DNA of 64,000 bases. It comes from JANPPS01 sp964242575 (GTDB taxonomy: Bacteria; Pseudomonadota; Alphaproteobacteria; Acetobacterales; Acetobacteraceae). The position numbers and the translations under genes are program-made. Below the pieces are notes generated by a model. It saw only the letters and a list, made by a program, of their open reading frames with translations. It was not told where the DNA came from and did not search any database. The DNA is taken from positions 76,448 to 140,447 of the forward strand of contig CAXTCN010000002.1 in the NCBI GenBank assembly GCA_964242575.1. Direction: 5' to 3'. Positions 42,384 to 51,218 of this stretch are shown in pieces. Numbering within the stretch: position 1 is the first letter of the stretch; every line of letters begins with the position of its first letter.

Positions 42384-43856
42384 TTAAGCAACCAGCCGCA
42401 GCCCATGCCGCCGGGAGCGGGGCAGGGCGGGCAGGTCCATCGGCAGCAGCGGCGCGGCGTCACCTAGCCCAAGCCCTGCCGCCGGGTCCGGAACGCCCTC
42501 CGGCACCGTGCATCCGCCCAGATAGCCCGCGGCGAGGTTGCGGAACACGTAGTCCAGGATCGATGTGGCGTGGCCCACGTCCGGGTCGCCCTCCACGCGC
42601 CCGGCTGGGCCAAAGCGGGTCAGGGTGAACGCGCGCACGTAGTCCGCGAGCGGCACGCCGTGCTGCAGGCCGAGGCTCACGGCGGCGGCGAACGCGTCCA
42701 TCATGCCGCGCAACGCCGCGCCTTCGCGTGGCAGCGAGACCTGCACCTCGCCCAGCGTGCCGTCCGGGTACTCGCCGGTTCGCACATAGACCCGGTGCCC
42801 GCCCACCGCTGCCTTTTGCGTGTAGCCCCTGCGCCGGGCGGGCAGCTCCCGCCGGCGCGGCGGCTGCGACGGCGCGGCGCCAGCCACGGGGCGGGCAGGC
42901 ATCGCGTGCAAATAGGGCGCAACAGCGTCGTGCATGGCCTGGTGCGCCGCAAGGCTCGCGGGCGCCAGCACCGCCTCGCCCGCCAGCAAGCGGGCCAGCG
43001 CGGCCTCCCCAGTCATGCCCTGCGCCGCAAGCCGCGCCATGGCGGCCCGGGTCAACCCGCCGTCCGGACCCACGGCGGAGAACGCCGGAGCGATGCCGCC
43101 GGTCTCCGCGCCCAGCAACGCATCCGCCGGCCCGGGCGCGACCACGGCGGTGCAGGGGTGGATGCTGGACCCCCGCAACGCCGCCGCCCGCGCATCATAG
43201 GCCGCCGCCGCCAGGCCGGGCGCGGCGCACACCGCGGGCGGCAACGGCCAGCCCGGCAGCCGCGACAGCAGATCCGGCTGGTCTCCGGCGAATGCCACAT
43301 CGGCGGTTCCGCGCAGCAGGGCGGCCACGCACGCCGCCACGTCCCGAGCGGCATCGCTGTCGTAATCCAGCCCCATGGTAGCCAGCAGCCCGTCCAAGTC
43401 GGTGATCGCCAGCACGAAGCGGGTCGCGCCGGGGTCGCCCAGGCGCAGCGCGGTGGCAATGGCGGCGACCGCATCAGCGAACGCGGCGGCATCGAACCCC
43501 CGCGCGCCATCGGCGAACGCCGGCAGGTTCAGCGCGAACCCAGGCGCCGCGCCCATGGCGCCGGTCCACACCGGCGCAGTCGGCGCCGCCTGGCGGTTCA
43601 GCAACAGCCGGTGCAGCCGGTCCGCAAGCGCCGTGTCGCCTACCAGCCGGGCACGGGCGGCAACCGGCCGAATCCACGCCTCGGCGGCGCGCGGCAGGCT
43701 CGCCGCCCCGTCGCCCGGCGCCAGCTCAGCCAGCGCCGCCGCCGCACGGTCGTCCCACGCAGCCGGGAGCGTGAGCGGGCGCGGGTTCGCGTCCGGGTCG
43801 GCGCCCAATGCCGTGTCGCGCATGCGCACGCCGCGCCAGATACGGGTTGAACTCAT
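42384..43856 (-). CDS. TSCPD-domain protein derived from B12-dependent ribonucleotide reductase
   Basis: 490 aa. The C-terminal 150 residues match the TSCPD region of NrdJ: GYTQKAAVGGHRVYVRTGEYPDGTLGEVQVSLPREGAALRGMMDAFAAAVSLGLQHGVPLADYVRAFTLTRFGPAG and ATSILDYVFRNLAAGYLGG. The N-terminal part keeps faint NrdJ order (SRLPGWPLPPAV, AAETGG-like segments) but I do not find the catalytic cysteine pair and loop region of a working reductase. Full NrdJ is over 1100 aa. It may be an accessory or regulator, or a diverged remnant. ATG 43856 chosen for the family-like MSSTRIWRG start. Confidence 0.82.
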   Translation of the reverse strand: MSSTRIWRGVRMRDTALGADPDANPRPLTLPAAWDDRAAAALAELAPGDGAASLPRAAEAWIRPVAARARLVGDTALADRLHRLLLNRQAAPTAPVWTGAMGAAPGFALNLPAFADGARGFDAAAFADAVAAIATALRLGDPGATRFVLAITDLDGLLATMGLDYDSDAARDVAACVAALLRGTADVAFAGDQPDLLSRLPGWPLPPAVCAAPGLAAAAYDARAAALRGSSIHPCTAVVAPGPADALLGAETGGIAPAFSAVGPDGGLTRAAMARLAAQGMTGEAALARLLAGEAVLAPASLAAHQAMHDAVAPYLHAMPARPVAGAAPSQPPRRRELPARRRGYTQKAAVGGHRVYVRTGEYPDGTLGEVQVSLPREGAALRGMMDAFAAAVSLGLQHGVPLADYVRAFTLTRFGPAGRVEGDPDVGHATSILDYVFRNLAAGYLGGCTVPEGVPDPAAGLGLGDAAPLLPMDLPALPRSRRHGLRLVA

Positions 43857-43951
43857 GGCGGGGACGTTACGGCGGACGCCCGTCGGGCGCAAATGCCCAG
43901 TTGGGCCGAGGTGATGGACCGGGGCGGCAGACCGCCCTATATCCTCCACCC

Positions 43952-44305
43952 ATGACAATCGGCACCCGCCTGTACACCTGGTTCCACGGCCGCCCTGTCG
44001 GAAGCGATGGCGCCGGCAACCGCTACTTCGAGGAGAAGCGCGCCCGCGCCGGCCTGCGCGCACGGCGGTGGGTGCTGTATGTGGGCGAGCCTGAGGCCAG
44101 CTCGGTGCCCCCGGAGTGGCATGCCTGGCTGCACTACACCACCAACGAGCCGATCCCCATGGCGTCCCGCAAGGCCTGGCAAAAGCCGCACCAGCCGAAC
44201 CTTACCGGCACGCCCGAAAGCTACCGTCCGCCGGGCCACGACTACCGCGGGGGGCACCGGTCCCCAGCCACGGGCGACTACGAATCCTGGACGCCAGGGA
44301 GCTAG
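43952..44305 (+). CDS. NADH:ubiquinone oxidoreductase subunit NDUFA12 (complex I accessory)
   Basis: 117 aa. GTRLYTWFHGRPVGSDGAGNRYFEEKR, RRWVLYVGEPEASSVPPEWHAWLHYTTNEPI and a Pro-rich tail with NLTGTPESYRPPG match the B17.2/NDUFA12 family, an accessory subunit of alphaproteobacterial and mitochondrial complex I. The mlaD gene follows at once. ATG 43952 is preceded by a weak purine stretch. Confidence 0.93.
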   Translation: MTIGTRLYTWFHGRPVGSDGAGNRYFEEKRARAGLRARRWVLYVGEPEASSVPPEWHAWLHYTTNEPIPMASRKAWQKPHQPNLTGTPESYRPPGHDYRGGHRSPATGDYESWTPGS

Positions 44306-44309
44306 GCTG

Positions 44310-44819
44310 ATGGCAGGCGCAAGGCGCGGCGTGGCGGAGTTGGCCGCCGGGACAGCAGTGTTGCTGGTGACGGCCGGGTTCCTGGCTTACGCCGCGCTCA
44401 ACACCGGCCGGACCGTCACGACCGGTACCCGTCTCCAGGCGCGTTTCGAGAACGTGGGCGCCATGGGGTCCGGCGCGGATGTCAGGATCGGCGGCGTAAA
44501 GGTCGGCAGCGTGACCAGCACCAGCATCGACCCACAGACATTCCAGGCGATTGTGGCGTTCACCGTGCAGGACGGCCTGAAGCTTCCGACAGACAGCAGC
44601 GCCACGGTCTCGACCGGCGGCTTGCTGGGCGGCGCGTTCATGACCCTCACGCCTGGCGGCGCGGACGCATTGCTGCGGGACGGCGGAGTGGTCACCATCA
44701 CCCAGTCAGCCTCGAACCTCGAGGACCTGCTCGGCAAGTTTATCTTCAACGTCGGCAGCCTGGCGGACGCGACGCAGAAATCGCTGCGGGAGCGCCAGGG
44801 CGGGCCTGCCCCGCAATGA
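44310..44819 (+). CDS. mlaD: Outer-membrane lipid asymmetry protein MlaD
   Basis: 169 aa. One N-terminal membrane segment (about 8-29) and an MCE domain: RLQARFENVGAMGSGADVRIGGVKVGSVTS and KLPTDSSATVSTGGLLGGAFMTLTPGG. MlaD forms the periplasmic hexamer of the Mla phospholipid transporter. The other mla genes are not in this window, a common alphaproteobacterial arrangement in which mlaD sits between NDUFA12 and DUF2155 genes. Starts 4 bases after the NDUFA12 stop. Confidence 0.93.
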   Translation: MAGARRGVAELAAGTAVLLVTAGFLAYAALNTGRTVTTGTRLQARFENVGAMGSGADVRIGGVKVGSVTSTSIDPQTFQAIVAFTVQDGLKLPTDSSATVSTGGLLGGAFMTLTPGGADALLRDGGVVTITQSASNLEDLLGKFIFNVGSLADATQKSLRERQGGPAPQ

Positions 44820-45028
44820 CGCTCCCGGCCGCTTGGCCCGGCGTGGACGGCGCTCCGGTGTCCTGCCGCGAGAAGCTTCGCACGCTGTCCGAGAACCACG
44901 CCGAAGCCACGCAGGTGCTGCAGGACGCCTTCGAGGACGCGGTGCTGATGGGCGTGGACGAGGCCGCGATGCGCCAAATCCTGCATGACATGGTGCAGGC
45001 GCTGCGCAGCCCAAAAGTGTCCGCATGA
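44816..45028 (+). CDS. Small hypothetical protein between mlaD and DUF2155 gene
   Basis: 70 aa, overlapping mlaD and the next gene by 4 nt on each side. The C-terminal 50 residues are helical and charged (LRTLSENHAEATQVLQDAFEDAVLMGVDEAAMRQILHDMVQAL). No domain recognised. The two overlaps argue that it is translated. Confidence 0.7.
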   Translation: MTLPAAWPGVDGAPVSCREKLRTLSENHAEATQVLQDAFEDAVLMGVDEAAMRQILHDMVQALRSPKVSA

Positions 45029-45399
45029 AGCCGCTGCTGGCCGCGCTGCTGCTGCTTGGCCCCGCCGCCGTGGCGCAGCCAGCCCCGCCGCTGCCCAGCG
45101 CCGACTCTTGGCAACAGCGCGGCACGGCGGAGCTGTCGCTGCTGGACAAGGTGCGCGCCCAGCCCTCCACCGTCCAGGTCCCCGTCGGCCAGAGCGTTCC
45201 GTTCCATAGCCTCACCATCCTGGTGCGCGGCTGCGTCGCCCGTCCGCCCAGCTTGCCGCAGGACAGCGCGGCGTTCCTCGAAATCACTGACAGCCGGGCT
45301 GGCGGCAACGGCTTCCGCGGCTGGATGCTGGCCGGCGCGCCGGCCGTGTCGCAACTCGAGCACCCACTGTACGACGTGCGCGTGATGGCGTGCCGCTGA
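45025..45399 (+). CDS. DUF2155 family exported protein
   Basis: 124 aa. A signal peptide (LLAALLLLGPAAVA) is followed by LDKVRAQPSTVQVPVGQSVPFHSLTILVRGCVARPP, the DUF2155 signature, and FRGWMLAGAPAVSQLEHPLYDVRVMAC. The family is conserved near mlaD and complex I genes in alphaproteobacteria; activity unknown. Confidence 0.9.
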   Translation: MKPLLAALLLLGPAAVAQPAPPLPSADSWQQRGTAELSLLDKVRAQPSTVQVPVGQSVPFHSLTILVRGCVARPPSLPQDSAAFLEITDSRAGGNGFRGWMLAGAPAVSQLEHPLYDVRVMACR

Positions 45400-46136
45400 C
45401 CCTGCCGCCGCTCGCCGGTTCGGCATTGCTGCTGGACCTCGACGGCACGCTGCTGGACCTAGCGCCGACGCCCTCCGACGTCGTGGTCCCGCCGGGCCTG
45501 GCCGGCACGTTGCACAGCCTTCGCGACAAGCTGGACGGCGCGCTCGCGGTGGTGACCGGCCGCCCAATCGATCAAATCGACGCCCTGTTGCCCGGCATCC
45601 CGCACGCCGTTGCCGGCGAGCATGGCGGCGCAATCCGGCACGCGCCGGAAACAGGCACGGTGCGCGTGGCGCTGCCGGAGCCGCCGGACCACTGGCGCAC
45701 GCTGGCGGACGCCATCGTGGCCGAGCACCCCGGCACGCTCATGGAGCAAAAACGCCGTGGTTTCGTGTTCCACTTCCGGGGCGCGCCCGAGCACGGCCCG
45801 GCGCTGTTCGCCGCTGCCACGGCGCTGATTGCCCCGGCATCGGACCAGTTCCAGGTCATGCAGGCCTCCATGGCGTGGGAGGTCCGCCCGCGCGGCGCAG
45901 ACAAGGGCAGCGCCGTGCTGTCGCTCATGCGGCAGCCGCCGTTCCTGGGCCGCCTACCGGTTTTCATCGGCGACGACGTGACGGACGAGGACGGCATTCG
46001 CGCGGCAGCCTACCTGGGCGGCGTCGGCCTGCGGGTGGACGAGTGGTTCGCCACCCCGGCCGGCGTCCGCGCCTGGCTCATGGACGCCGCGGCCAACGAG
46101 GCTTGGCCGCCATCCCCCTTAGCCGTCCAAGCTTAG
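45390..46136 (+). CDS. otsB: Trehalose-phosphatase
   Basis: 248 aa HAD-superfamily enzyme. The nucleophile motif is LDLDGTLLDLAPTP (Asp16, Asp18), with VVTGRPIDQID, VAGEHGGAIR, WEVRPRGADKGSAV and GDDVTDEDGI. It dephosphorylates trehalose 6-phosphate. The start is GTG 45390, overlapping DUF2155 by 10 bases. The synthase gene otsA is not in the window. Confidence 0.92.
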   Translation: MPLTLPPLAGSALLLDLDGTLLDLAPTPSDVVVPPGLAGTLHSLRDKLDGALAVVTGRPIDQIDALLPGIPHAVAGEHGGAIRHAPETGTVRVALPEPPDHWRTLADAIVAEHPGTLMEQKRRGFVFHFRGAPEHGPALFAAATALIAPASDQFQVMQASMAWEVRPRGADKGSAVLSLMRQPPFLGRLPVFIGDDVTDEDGIRAAAYLGGVGLRVDEWFATPAGVRAWLMDAAANEAWPPSPLAVQA

Positions 46137-46756
46137 GTCATCGGCACCGCCACGTGCCGCGCATACACCGGCCGCGCCAGCAACCGCTCGTACCAGGCCC
46201 GCAAATGCGGCTGTTCCGGCCGCGTGATGGCGAACGCGAACCAGCGATGCACGTGCACCCCCAACGCGATGTCCGCCAGCGTGAACGCCGGCCCCGCCAC
46301 ATAGGCGTTGCGCGCCAGCATCCGGTCCAGCAGCGCCCAGTGCCGCCCAGCCTCCTCCACCGCCGCCTGGAGGCCCGCATGGTCCCGCTTTTCCGGCGGC
46401 ATACGCACCAAACCCTGGAACACGGTCGATTGCGGCCGGTTCAGCGTCGTTTGCTGCCAGTCCATCCAGCGGTCGATGCTGCCGCGCGCCTGCACGTCGT
46501 CCGGCCACATCGCATGGCCCGGCGCGTTCGCCGCGCACAGGTAACGCACGACCGCGTTGCTCTCCCACAGCACGTAGTCGCCTTCCACCAGCGTCGGTAC
46601 CATGCCGTTCGGGTTCATCGCCCGGTACTCCGGCGTGTCGGTGCCGCCGAACGGGCCGCCGACGTCGGTGCGCTCATAAGGCAGGCCCAGTTCCTCCAGC
46701 AGCCAAATGACCTTCATTACATTGCTCGAGTTGGCCCGGCCCAGCAGCTTGCGCAT
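46133..46756 (-). CDS. Glutathione S-transferase family protein
   Basis: 207 aa. The thioredoxin-like N-terminal domain starts MRKLLGRANSSNVMKVIWLLEELGLPYERTDVGG with the serine-type active region, and NPNGMVPTLVEGDYVLWESNAVVRYL holds the glutathione site; the C-terminal helical domain includes AYVAGPAFTLADIALGVHVHRWF. ATG 46756 gives the usual start. It converges on otsB with a 4-nt overlap. Confidence 0.92.
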   Translation of the reverse strand: MRKLLGRANSSNVMKVIWLLEELGLPYERTDVGGPFGGTDTPEYRAMNPNGMVPTLVEGDYVLWESNAVVRYLCAANAPGHAMWPDDVQARGSIDRWMDWQQTTLNRPQSTVFQGLVRMPPEKRDHAGLQAAVEEAGRHWALLDRMLARNAYVAGPAFTLADIALGVHVHRWFAFAITRPEQPHLRAWYERLLARPVYARHVAVPMT

Positions 46757-46816
46757 CGCATCATCCCCGTCGTGAGACGCCGAGCGTAGGTCCGGCCAGC
46801 GATTGCTCCAAGCGCC

Positions 46817-47332
46817 ATGTCGCGTCATATGCTGTCCATGACCCTTCCACACCGGACCGCGGCGTTGGTCGCGATGGCGGCAGCCGGCCTGGCCCTCGCC
46901 GTCGCGCTGCTATCTGAACAGCTATTGGGCCTCGTGCCCTGCGCGCTCTGCCTGTGGCAGCGCTGGCCCTACCGCGTCGTGCTAGCGCTGGCGCTGCTGG
47001 CCCTCGTGACGCCAACGAGCCTGGCCCGGCCGCTGCTGGCGCTGGCGTTGCTGGCGAGCCTCGTTGCCGCTGGCCTCGCCATGACGCACGTGGGCGTCGA
47101 ACAAGACTGGTGGCCCAGCCCATTGCCGGAATGCGCCGCCGCTCCCCTCGGCGGCGGCAGCATCGCCGAGCGCCTGGCCCGTATGCCCGAGCGGCCAGCC
47201 AAACCCTGCGACGCGCCGGCGTTCCTGGTGCCCGGCGTGCCGGTCTCGATGGCTGCCATGAACCTGCTGTTCGCCTTGGCGCTCGCTGGCCTCCTCGCCA
47301 CCTCCATTACGCAGCGACAAGGGAAACCATGA
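46817..47332 (+). CDS. dsbB: Disulfide bond formation protein B
   Basis: 171 aa with about four membrane helices. The first cysteine pair is PCALC (42 and 45), followed by LWQRWPY; the second periplasmic pair is Cys106 (LPECAAAP) and Cys131 (KPCDAPAF), though here separated by 24 residues. It reoxidises DsbA with quinone. The start could also be ATG 46838. The coq7 gene overlaps its stop, linking two quinone-related proteins. Confidence 0.9.
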   Translation: MSRHMLSMTLPHRTAALVAMAAAGLALAVALLSEQLLGLVPCALCLWQRWPYRVVLALALLALVTPTSLARPLLALALLASLVAAGLAMTHVGVEQDWWPSPLPECAAAPLGGGSIAERLARMPERPAKPCDAPAFLVPGVPVSMAAMNLLFALALAGLLATSITQRQGKP

Positions 47333-47873
47333 GCCAGACGACGTACTTGCCCGGAGACCCGACCCCGCGCGAAATGGTCGAGCGCATATCCGCGTCGACC
47401 ACGCCGGCGAGTACGGCGCAGCCCGCATCTACGAGGGCCAGCTCGCCATCATGGGCCGCGGCGACAAGGCCGAGCTGATCCGCCACATGCAGGCGCAGGA
47501 GCAGGCGCACCTCGACACGTTCAGCGGCCTGATCGCCAAGCGCCGGGTCCGCCCGACCGCGTTGCTGCCGTTATGGCGCGTGGCCGGCTACACGCTCGGC
47601 GCCGTCACCGCCACCATGGGCGACCGCGCCGCGATGGCCTGCACCGTTGCCGTCGAGGAGGCGATCGACGAGCACTACGCCCAGCAAGCGGCGCTGCTTG
47701 GCGACGACGAGGCCGAGCTGCGCGGCCACATCGAGAAGTTCCGCGCCGAGGAACAGGAGCACCGCGACATCGGCCTGGAGCACGAGGCCGAACAGGCCGT
47801 GGGCTACCGGCTTCTGTCCGCCGTCATCAAGGCCGGCTGCAAGGTGGCGATCAAGGTTAGCGAACGGGTCTGA
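47329..47873 (+). pseudogene. coq7: Demethoxyubiquinone hydroxylase Coq7, frameshifted near the start
   Basis: From ATG 47329 (overlapping the dsbB stop) the frame starts as expected, MSQTTYLPGDPTPREMVERI, then leaves the family at 47388. Inserting one base between 47387 and 47388 restores VERIIRVDHAGEYGAARIYEGQLAIMGRG and runs on to the stop at 47873 with all di-iron ligands (EQEQAH, AVEEAIDEHY, EEQEHRDIGLEHE). A downstream ATG at 47451 could give a shortened protein lacking the first ligand helix. Either a mutation in a CATCATCC-like context or a sequencing error. Confidence 0.85.
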
Positions 47874-47968
47874 GGTTCATGCACGTTTAAGTATCGCCAT
47901 GGAACCCAGTCCAGAGCGTTCCGTTTTGTGTGCGGCACCCGCCACTCACAGGACAGGACAATCCCCGT

Positions 47969-48892
47969 ATGTTCATGCGAATCGACAAGCTCCAGACCGA
48001 GCTGCCCGCTCCCAAGAAGCAAGACCCGAACGCCGCCGCCGCGTTGCAGGAGCTGCTGGGCGGCAAGTATGGCGAGATGTCCACGCTCGGCAATTATATG
48101 TTCCAAAGCTTTAATTTCCGCAGCAAGGCCAAGCTGCGTCCGTTCTACAGCCTGGTCGCGTCTATCACCGCCGAGGAGCTGGGCCACGTCGAGCTCGTGT
48201 CCAACGGCGTCGCTATGCTGAACGCTGGGCCGGACATGCCGGCGGCCGAGATGGGCAACCAGGATATCAGCAAGTCGCCTTACGAGAGCATGCAGGACAT
48301 CCGCCTCGCGGCCTCGTTCCTGGCCAACGGCGGCGGCGCGATGCCGATGAACAGCAACGGCGCATCGTGGAACATGGACATGGTGACCAGCACGGGCAAT
48401 GTGGTGTTTGACCTGCTGCATAACTTCCACCTGGAATGCGGCGCGCGCATCCACAAGCTACGCGTTTACGAGACCATGACCGAGCCTACGGGCCGCGAAG
48501 TCTGCGGCTACCTGCTGGTCCGCGGCTCGGTGCACGCCCATGCCTATGCGCTGGCGCTCAAGAAAATCACCGGGGTCGCGATCGAACAAATGCTGCCCAC
48601 GCCCAACATCAACCTGGACAAGATCCCCGAGTGCCAGAAGTATCTGGCCGAAGGCTCGCACCGCCGCCTGTACCGCTTCAGCCCGGACGACTACCAAGAA
48701 GTCGCCGGCATTTGGGGCAATGGCGAGGTCGCCCTTCCAGGCGATCCGCCGGGCGAGCTTGAGTTCGTGGACGGCCATCCGGAGGGCGGCCGCATCCATG
48801 ACATGATGGGCGACAGCCGCGCCTTCAGCCCGGAGTACGCGCCCGAGGAAATGTTCGAAATCGCGAGCAAGCTCTACAAGGCGTCCCGCTAA
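47969..48892 (+). CDS. Manganese catalase
   Basis: 307 aa, complete ferritin-like di-manganese catalase. FRSKAKLRPFYSLVASITAEELGHVELV has the first Glu/His ligands and HNFHLECGARIHKLRVYE the second set; MEMVTS-like region SWNMDMVTSTGNVVFDLLHNF is typical. It removes hydrogen peroxide. ATG 47969 chosen for MFMRIDKLQTELP. The terminator hairpin follows 10 bases after the stop. Confidence 0.95.
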   Translation: MFMRIDKLQTELPAPKKQDPNAAAALQELLGGKYGEMSTLGNYMFQSFNFRSKAKLRPFYSLVASITAEELGHVELVSNGVAMLNAGPDMPAAEMGNQDISKSPYESMQDIRLAASFLANGGGAMPMNSNGASWNMDMVTSTGNVVFDLLHNFHLECGARIHKLRVYETMTEPTGREVCGYLLVRGSVHAHAYALALKKITGVAIEQMLPTPNINLDKIPECQKYLAEGSHRRLYRFSPDDYQEVAGIWGNGEVALPGDPPGELEFVDGHPEGGRIHDMMGDSRAFSPEYAPEEMFEIASKLYKASR

Positions 48893-48901
48893 CCCGGCCG
48901 G

Positions 48902-48929
48902 CGCCCTCTCCCGTGCATGGGAGAGGGCG
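48902..48929. terminator. Bidirectional hairpin between manganese catalase and HNH gene
   Basis: CGCCCTCTCCC (48902-48912) pairs perfectly with GGGAGAGGGCG (48919-48929) around GTGCAT. The 11-bp stem lies between two convergent stops and lacks a long T-tract. It could serve both genes. Confidence 0.65.
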
Positions 48930-48933
48930 TGGC

Positions 48934-49641
48934 CTAGCTGTCCAACTCGCTATCCCAATACAAGTAGTCCCGCCAACTCTCATGCAGGTAGTTCGGCGGG
49001 AATGCCCGCCCGTTCTCCTGCAACTCCCAGGTGGAGGGCTGCGCTGGACGTAGCCGCGGATGCATGTGGCACTCCCGCGGCAGCCTGCTGCCCTTCCGCA
49101 GGTTGCATCCCCCACACGCAGTGACGACGTTCTCCCATGTGGTCCGTCCGCCACGGCTGCGTGGGATGACATGGTCGAACGTGAGGTCGTGCGTCGGGTA
49201 ACGGTCGCCGCAGTACTGGCAACTGAATGCGTCGCGCAGGAACACGTTGAACCGGGTGAACGCCGGCTTCCGCGCCGCCGGAATGTAGTCCTTCAGCGCG
49301 ATGACGCTCGGCAACCGCATCGACATGCTGGGCGAGTGCACCTCGGTCTCGTACTCGCTGAGCACGCTGACCCGGTCCAGGAACACCGCTTTGATCGCGT
49401 CCTGCCACGACCACACCGACAACGGGAAGTACGAGAGCGGCCGGAAGTCGGCGTTCAACACCAATGCAGGGAAATGCAGGCCGCCGTCTGGCAATGCGCG
49501 CTCCTCTGACGCGGACACAAAATCCTTGAAGCCCGTTTGCCAGTCGAGCCGCCAGGTACCGAGCGCCGCCAACCTGTTCTGCTTATCGCACCCCGCCCAA
49601 GGACCGGCAAGCCACTGGACGGCCTGCCACGGCATCATCAT
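48934..49641 (-). CDS. HNH endonuclease
   Basis: 235 aa. The common alphaproteobacterial form: FPALVLNADFRPLSYFPLSVWSWQDAIKAVFLDRVSVL, then zinc pair CQYC and CGGC around the HNH core FDHVIPRSRGGRTTWENVV. Conserved single-copy chromosomal HNH proteins of this kind have no proven defence role. The start ATG 49641 overlaps the hydrolase stop by 4 nt, so the unusual first 50 residues are probably real. Confidence 0.9.
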   Translation of the reverse strand: MMMPWQAVQWLAGPWAGCDKQNRLAALGTWRLDWQTGFKDFVSASEERALPDGGLHFPALVLNADFRPLSYFPLSVWSWQDAIKAVFLDRVSVLSEYETEVHSPSMSMRLPSVIALKDYIPAARKPAFTRFNVFLRDAFSCQYCGDRYPTHDLTFDHVIPRSRGGRTTWENVVTACGGCNLRKGSRLPRECHMHPRLRPAQPSTWELQENGRAFPPNYLHESWRDYLYWDSELDS

Positions 49642-50306
49642 GCGACAGAAAAAATACGTTGCAGGAACAACGCGCCGGTTGAAAGCCCTGCCTCATCTAT
49701 TGCATGTCCCAGCCCTGGGCACCACAACGTTTGCACTGGCATTCCCAATCGCCGCAGTGCCGACTCCGCCAGCCCGGCCCGCGCGAACGGCACCACGTCG
49801 TCCGCCTCGCCGTGCACTAACAGCACCGGCGGGTGCCCGATGCACTCGGACGCCAGCCCCGGTGCGTCCAGCAACGCACCGGAATATGCCAGGATGCCGC
49901 GCGGCGGGGGCCGGCGTCGCAGCCCGGCATGCAGCGCCATCATCGCGCCCTGGCTGAACCCCATCAGCGCCATCGCATCCCGCGGCAACTCCAACCGCTC
50001 CAGCTCGGCGTCGATGTAGGCCTCAAGCAGCGGCGCAGACCGCCTTGCGCCCAGGTCTAATACCTCCGGGTCACGGTCCATTAGGCTGAACCATTGCCGG
50101 CCCGCGGACGCCAGGCCCGGTGTGCCATCATGCGGCTCAGGCCCGTGCGGCGCGACCCAGGCGGCATCTGGCAAAGCTTTCACCCACGCCGGCGCCAGGT
50201 CAATCAGGTCATGGCCATCCGCGCCCACTCCGTGGCACAGTACGACCAGTTGACGCGCCGGCCCGTTCGACAGCGGTCCCCACCGCAAGCCCGTGAGTCC
50301 CGCCAT
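49638..50306 (-). CDS. Alpha/beta hydrolase, phospholipase/carboxylesterase (YpfH-like)
   Basis: 222 aa. VVLCHGVGADGHDLIDLAPAWV, the nucleophile elbow MGFSQGAMMAL, Asp in HGEADDVVPF and His in PGLGHAID form the triad. Small esters or lysophospholipids are likely substrates. It overlaps the HNH gene by 4 nt and diverges from gluQRS with about 30 bases between starts. Confidence 0.9.
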   Translation of the reverse strand: MAGLTGLRWGPLSNGPARQLVVLCHGVGADGHDLIDLAPAWVKALPDAAWVAPHGPEPHDGTPGLASAGRQWFSLMDRDPEVLDLGARRSAPLLEAYIDAELERLELPRDAMALMGFSQGAMMALHAGLRRRPPPRGILAYSGALLDAPGLASECIGHPPVLLVHGEADDVVPFARAGLAESALRRLGMPVQTLWCPGLGHAIDEAGLSTGALFLQRIFSVA

Positions 50307-50336
50307 GCCATCCTCCTGCCGCAACTCTTGCCCGCA

Positions 50337-51218
50337 ATGTTGACCACAATCACTCGATTCGCTCTCAGCCCGACCGGCTACCTGCACCTGGGCCACGTTC
50401 GTGCGGCGCTCACTGCTTGGGACCGCGCCCGTGCCGCCGGTGGCCGTTTCCTGTTGCGGATCGAGGACATCGACCCGGCCCGCTGCCGCCCCGAGTACGC
50501 CGACGCGATACACGAGGACCTGGCCTGGCTTGGCCTGCACTGGGATGGTTCGGTCCGGGTGCAATCGCAGCACTGGCCGGAGTACCGCGCGGTGCTGCAG
50601 CAACTCGCCGAACGCGACCTGACCTACCCGTGTTTCTGCACTCGCGCCGACATCGCGGCTTCGATGGCCGCCCCGCATGGCCCAGACGGCGCACCGGTCT
50701 ATCCCGGGACATGCCGCACCCTCTCTGCCAACGAGCGCGCCGACCGCCTGGCCCGCGGCGACCGTCCGGCGCTCCGCCTCGACATGGCCCGCGCCCTGGC
50801 CGAAACCGGCCCGCTGACCCGGTGGGAGGACGGCGTCGGCCATGTTCCTTGCGACCCGGCCGCGTTCGGCGACGTCGTGCTGGCCCGCAAGGACGCCCCG
50901 GCCAGCTACCACCTTTGCGCCACCCATGACGACGCGGTCCAAGGCGTGACGCTGGTCACCCGCGCCGCGGACCTGGCACCCTCCACCGATCTGCACCGGC
51001 TGCTGCAGGCGCTTATGGGCTGGCCCGCGCCACGCTACGCCCATCACCCGTTGCTGCTGGACCCATCCGGCCAACGCCTGTCCAAGCGCGGCGGCGCGGC
51101 CCCGCTGCGCCAACTTCACGCGGCGGGCGTCACCCCAGCCGCTGTTCGCGCCTTGGCCGTCGCCCAGGAACAACCGGGCCGGGAAGTCGCAGCTCAAAGC
51201 GCCAATCGACCGGGTTAG
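50337..51218 (+). CDS. gluQ: Glutamyl-Q tRNA(Asp) synthetase
   Basis: 293 aa, a GluRS catalytic core without anticodon-binding domain. RFALSPTGYLHLGHVRAAL (HIGH), RIEDIDPARCRPEYADAI, the zinc region YPCFCTRADI with YPGTC, and RLSKRGG (KMSKS) are seen. It attaches glutamate to queuosine in tRNA-Asp. ATG 50337; the longer frame upstream is a shadow of the hydrolase. Confidence 0.94.
   Translation: MLTTITRFALSPTGYLHLGHVRAALTAWDRARAAGGRFLLRIEDIDPARCRPEYADAIHEDLAWLGLHWDGSVRVQSQHWPEYRAVLQQLAERDLTYPCFCTRADIAASMAAPHGPDGAPVYPGTCRTLSANERADRLARGDRPALRLDMARALAETGPLTRWEDGVGHVPCDPAAFGDVVLARKDAPASYHLCATHDDAVQGVTLVTRAADLAPSTDLHRLLQALMGWPAPRYAHHPLLLDPSGQRLSKRGGAAPLRQLHAAGVTPAAVRALAVAQEQPGREVAAQSANRPG

Noticed and set aside
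48934..49641. HNH endonuclease as part of a defence or homing system
   Set aside because: The sequence matches a conserved chromosomal HNH family; no intron, methylase or mobile element ends are near.
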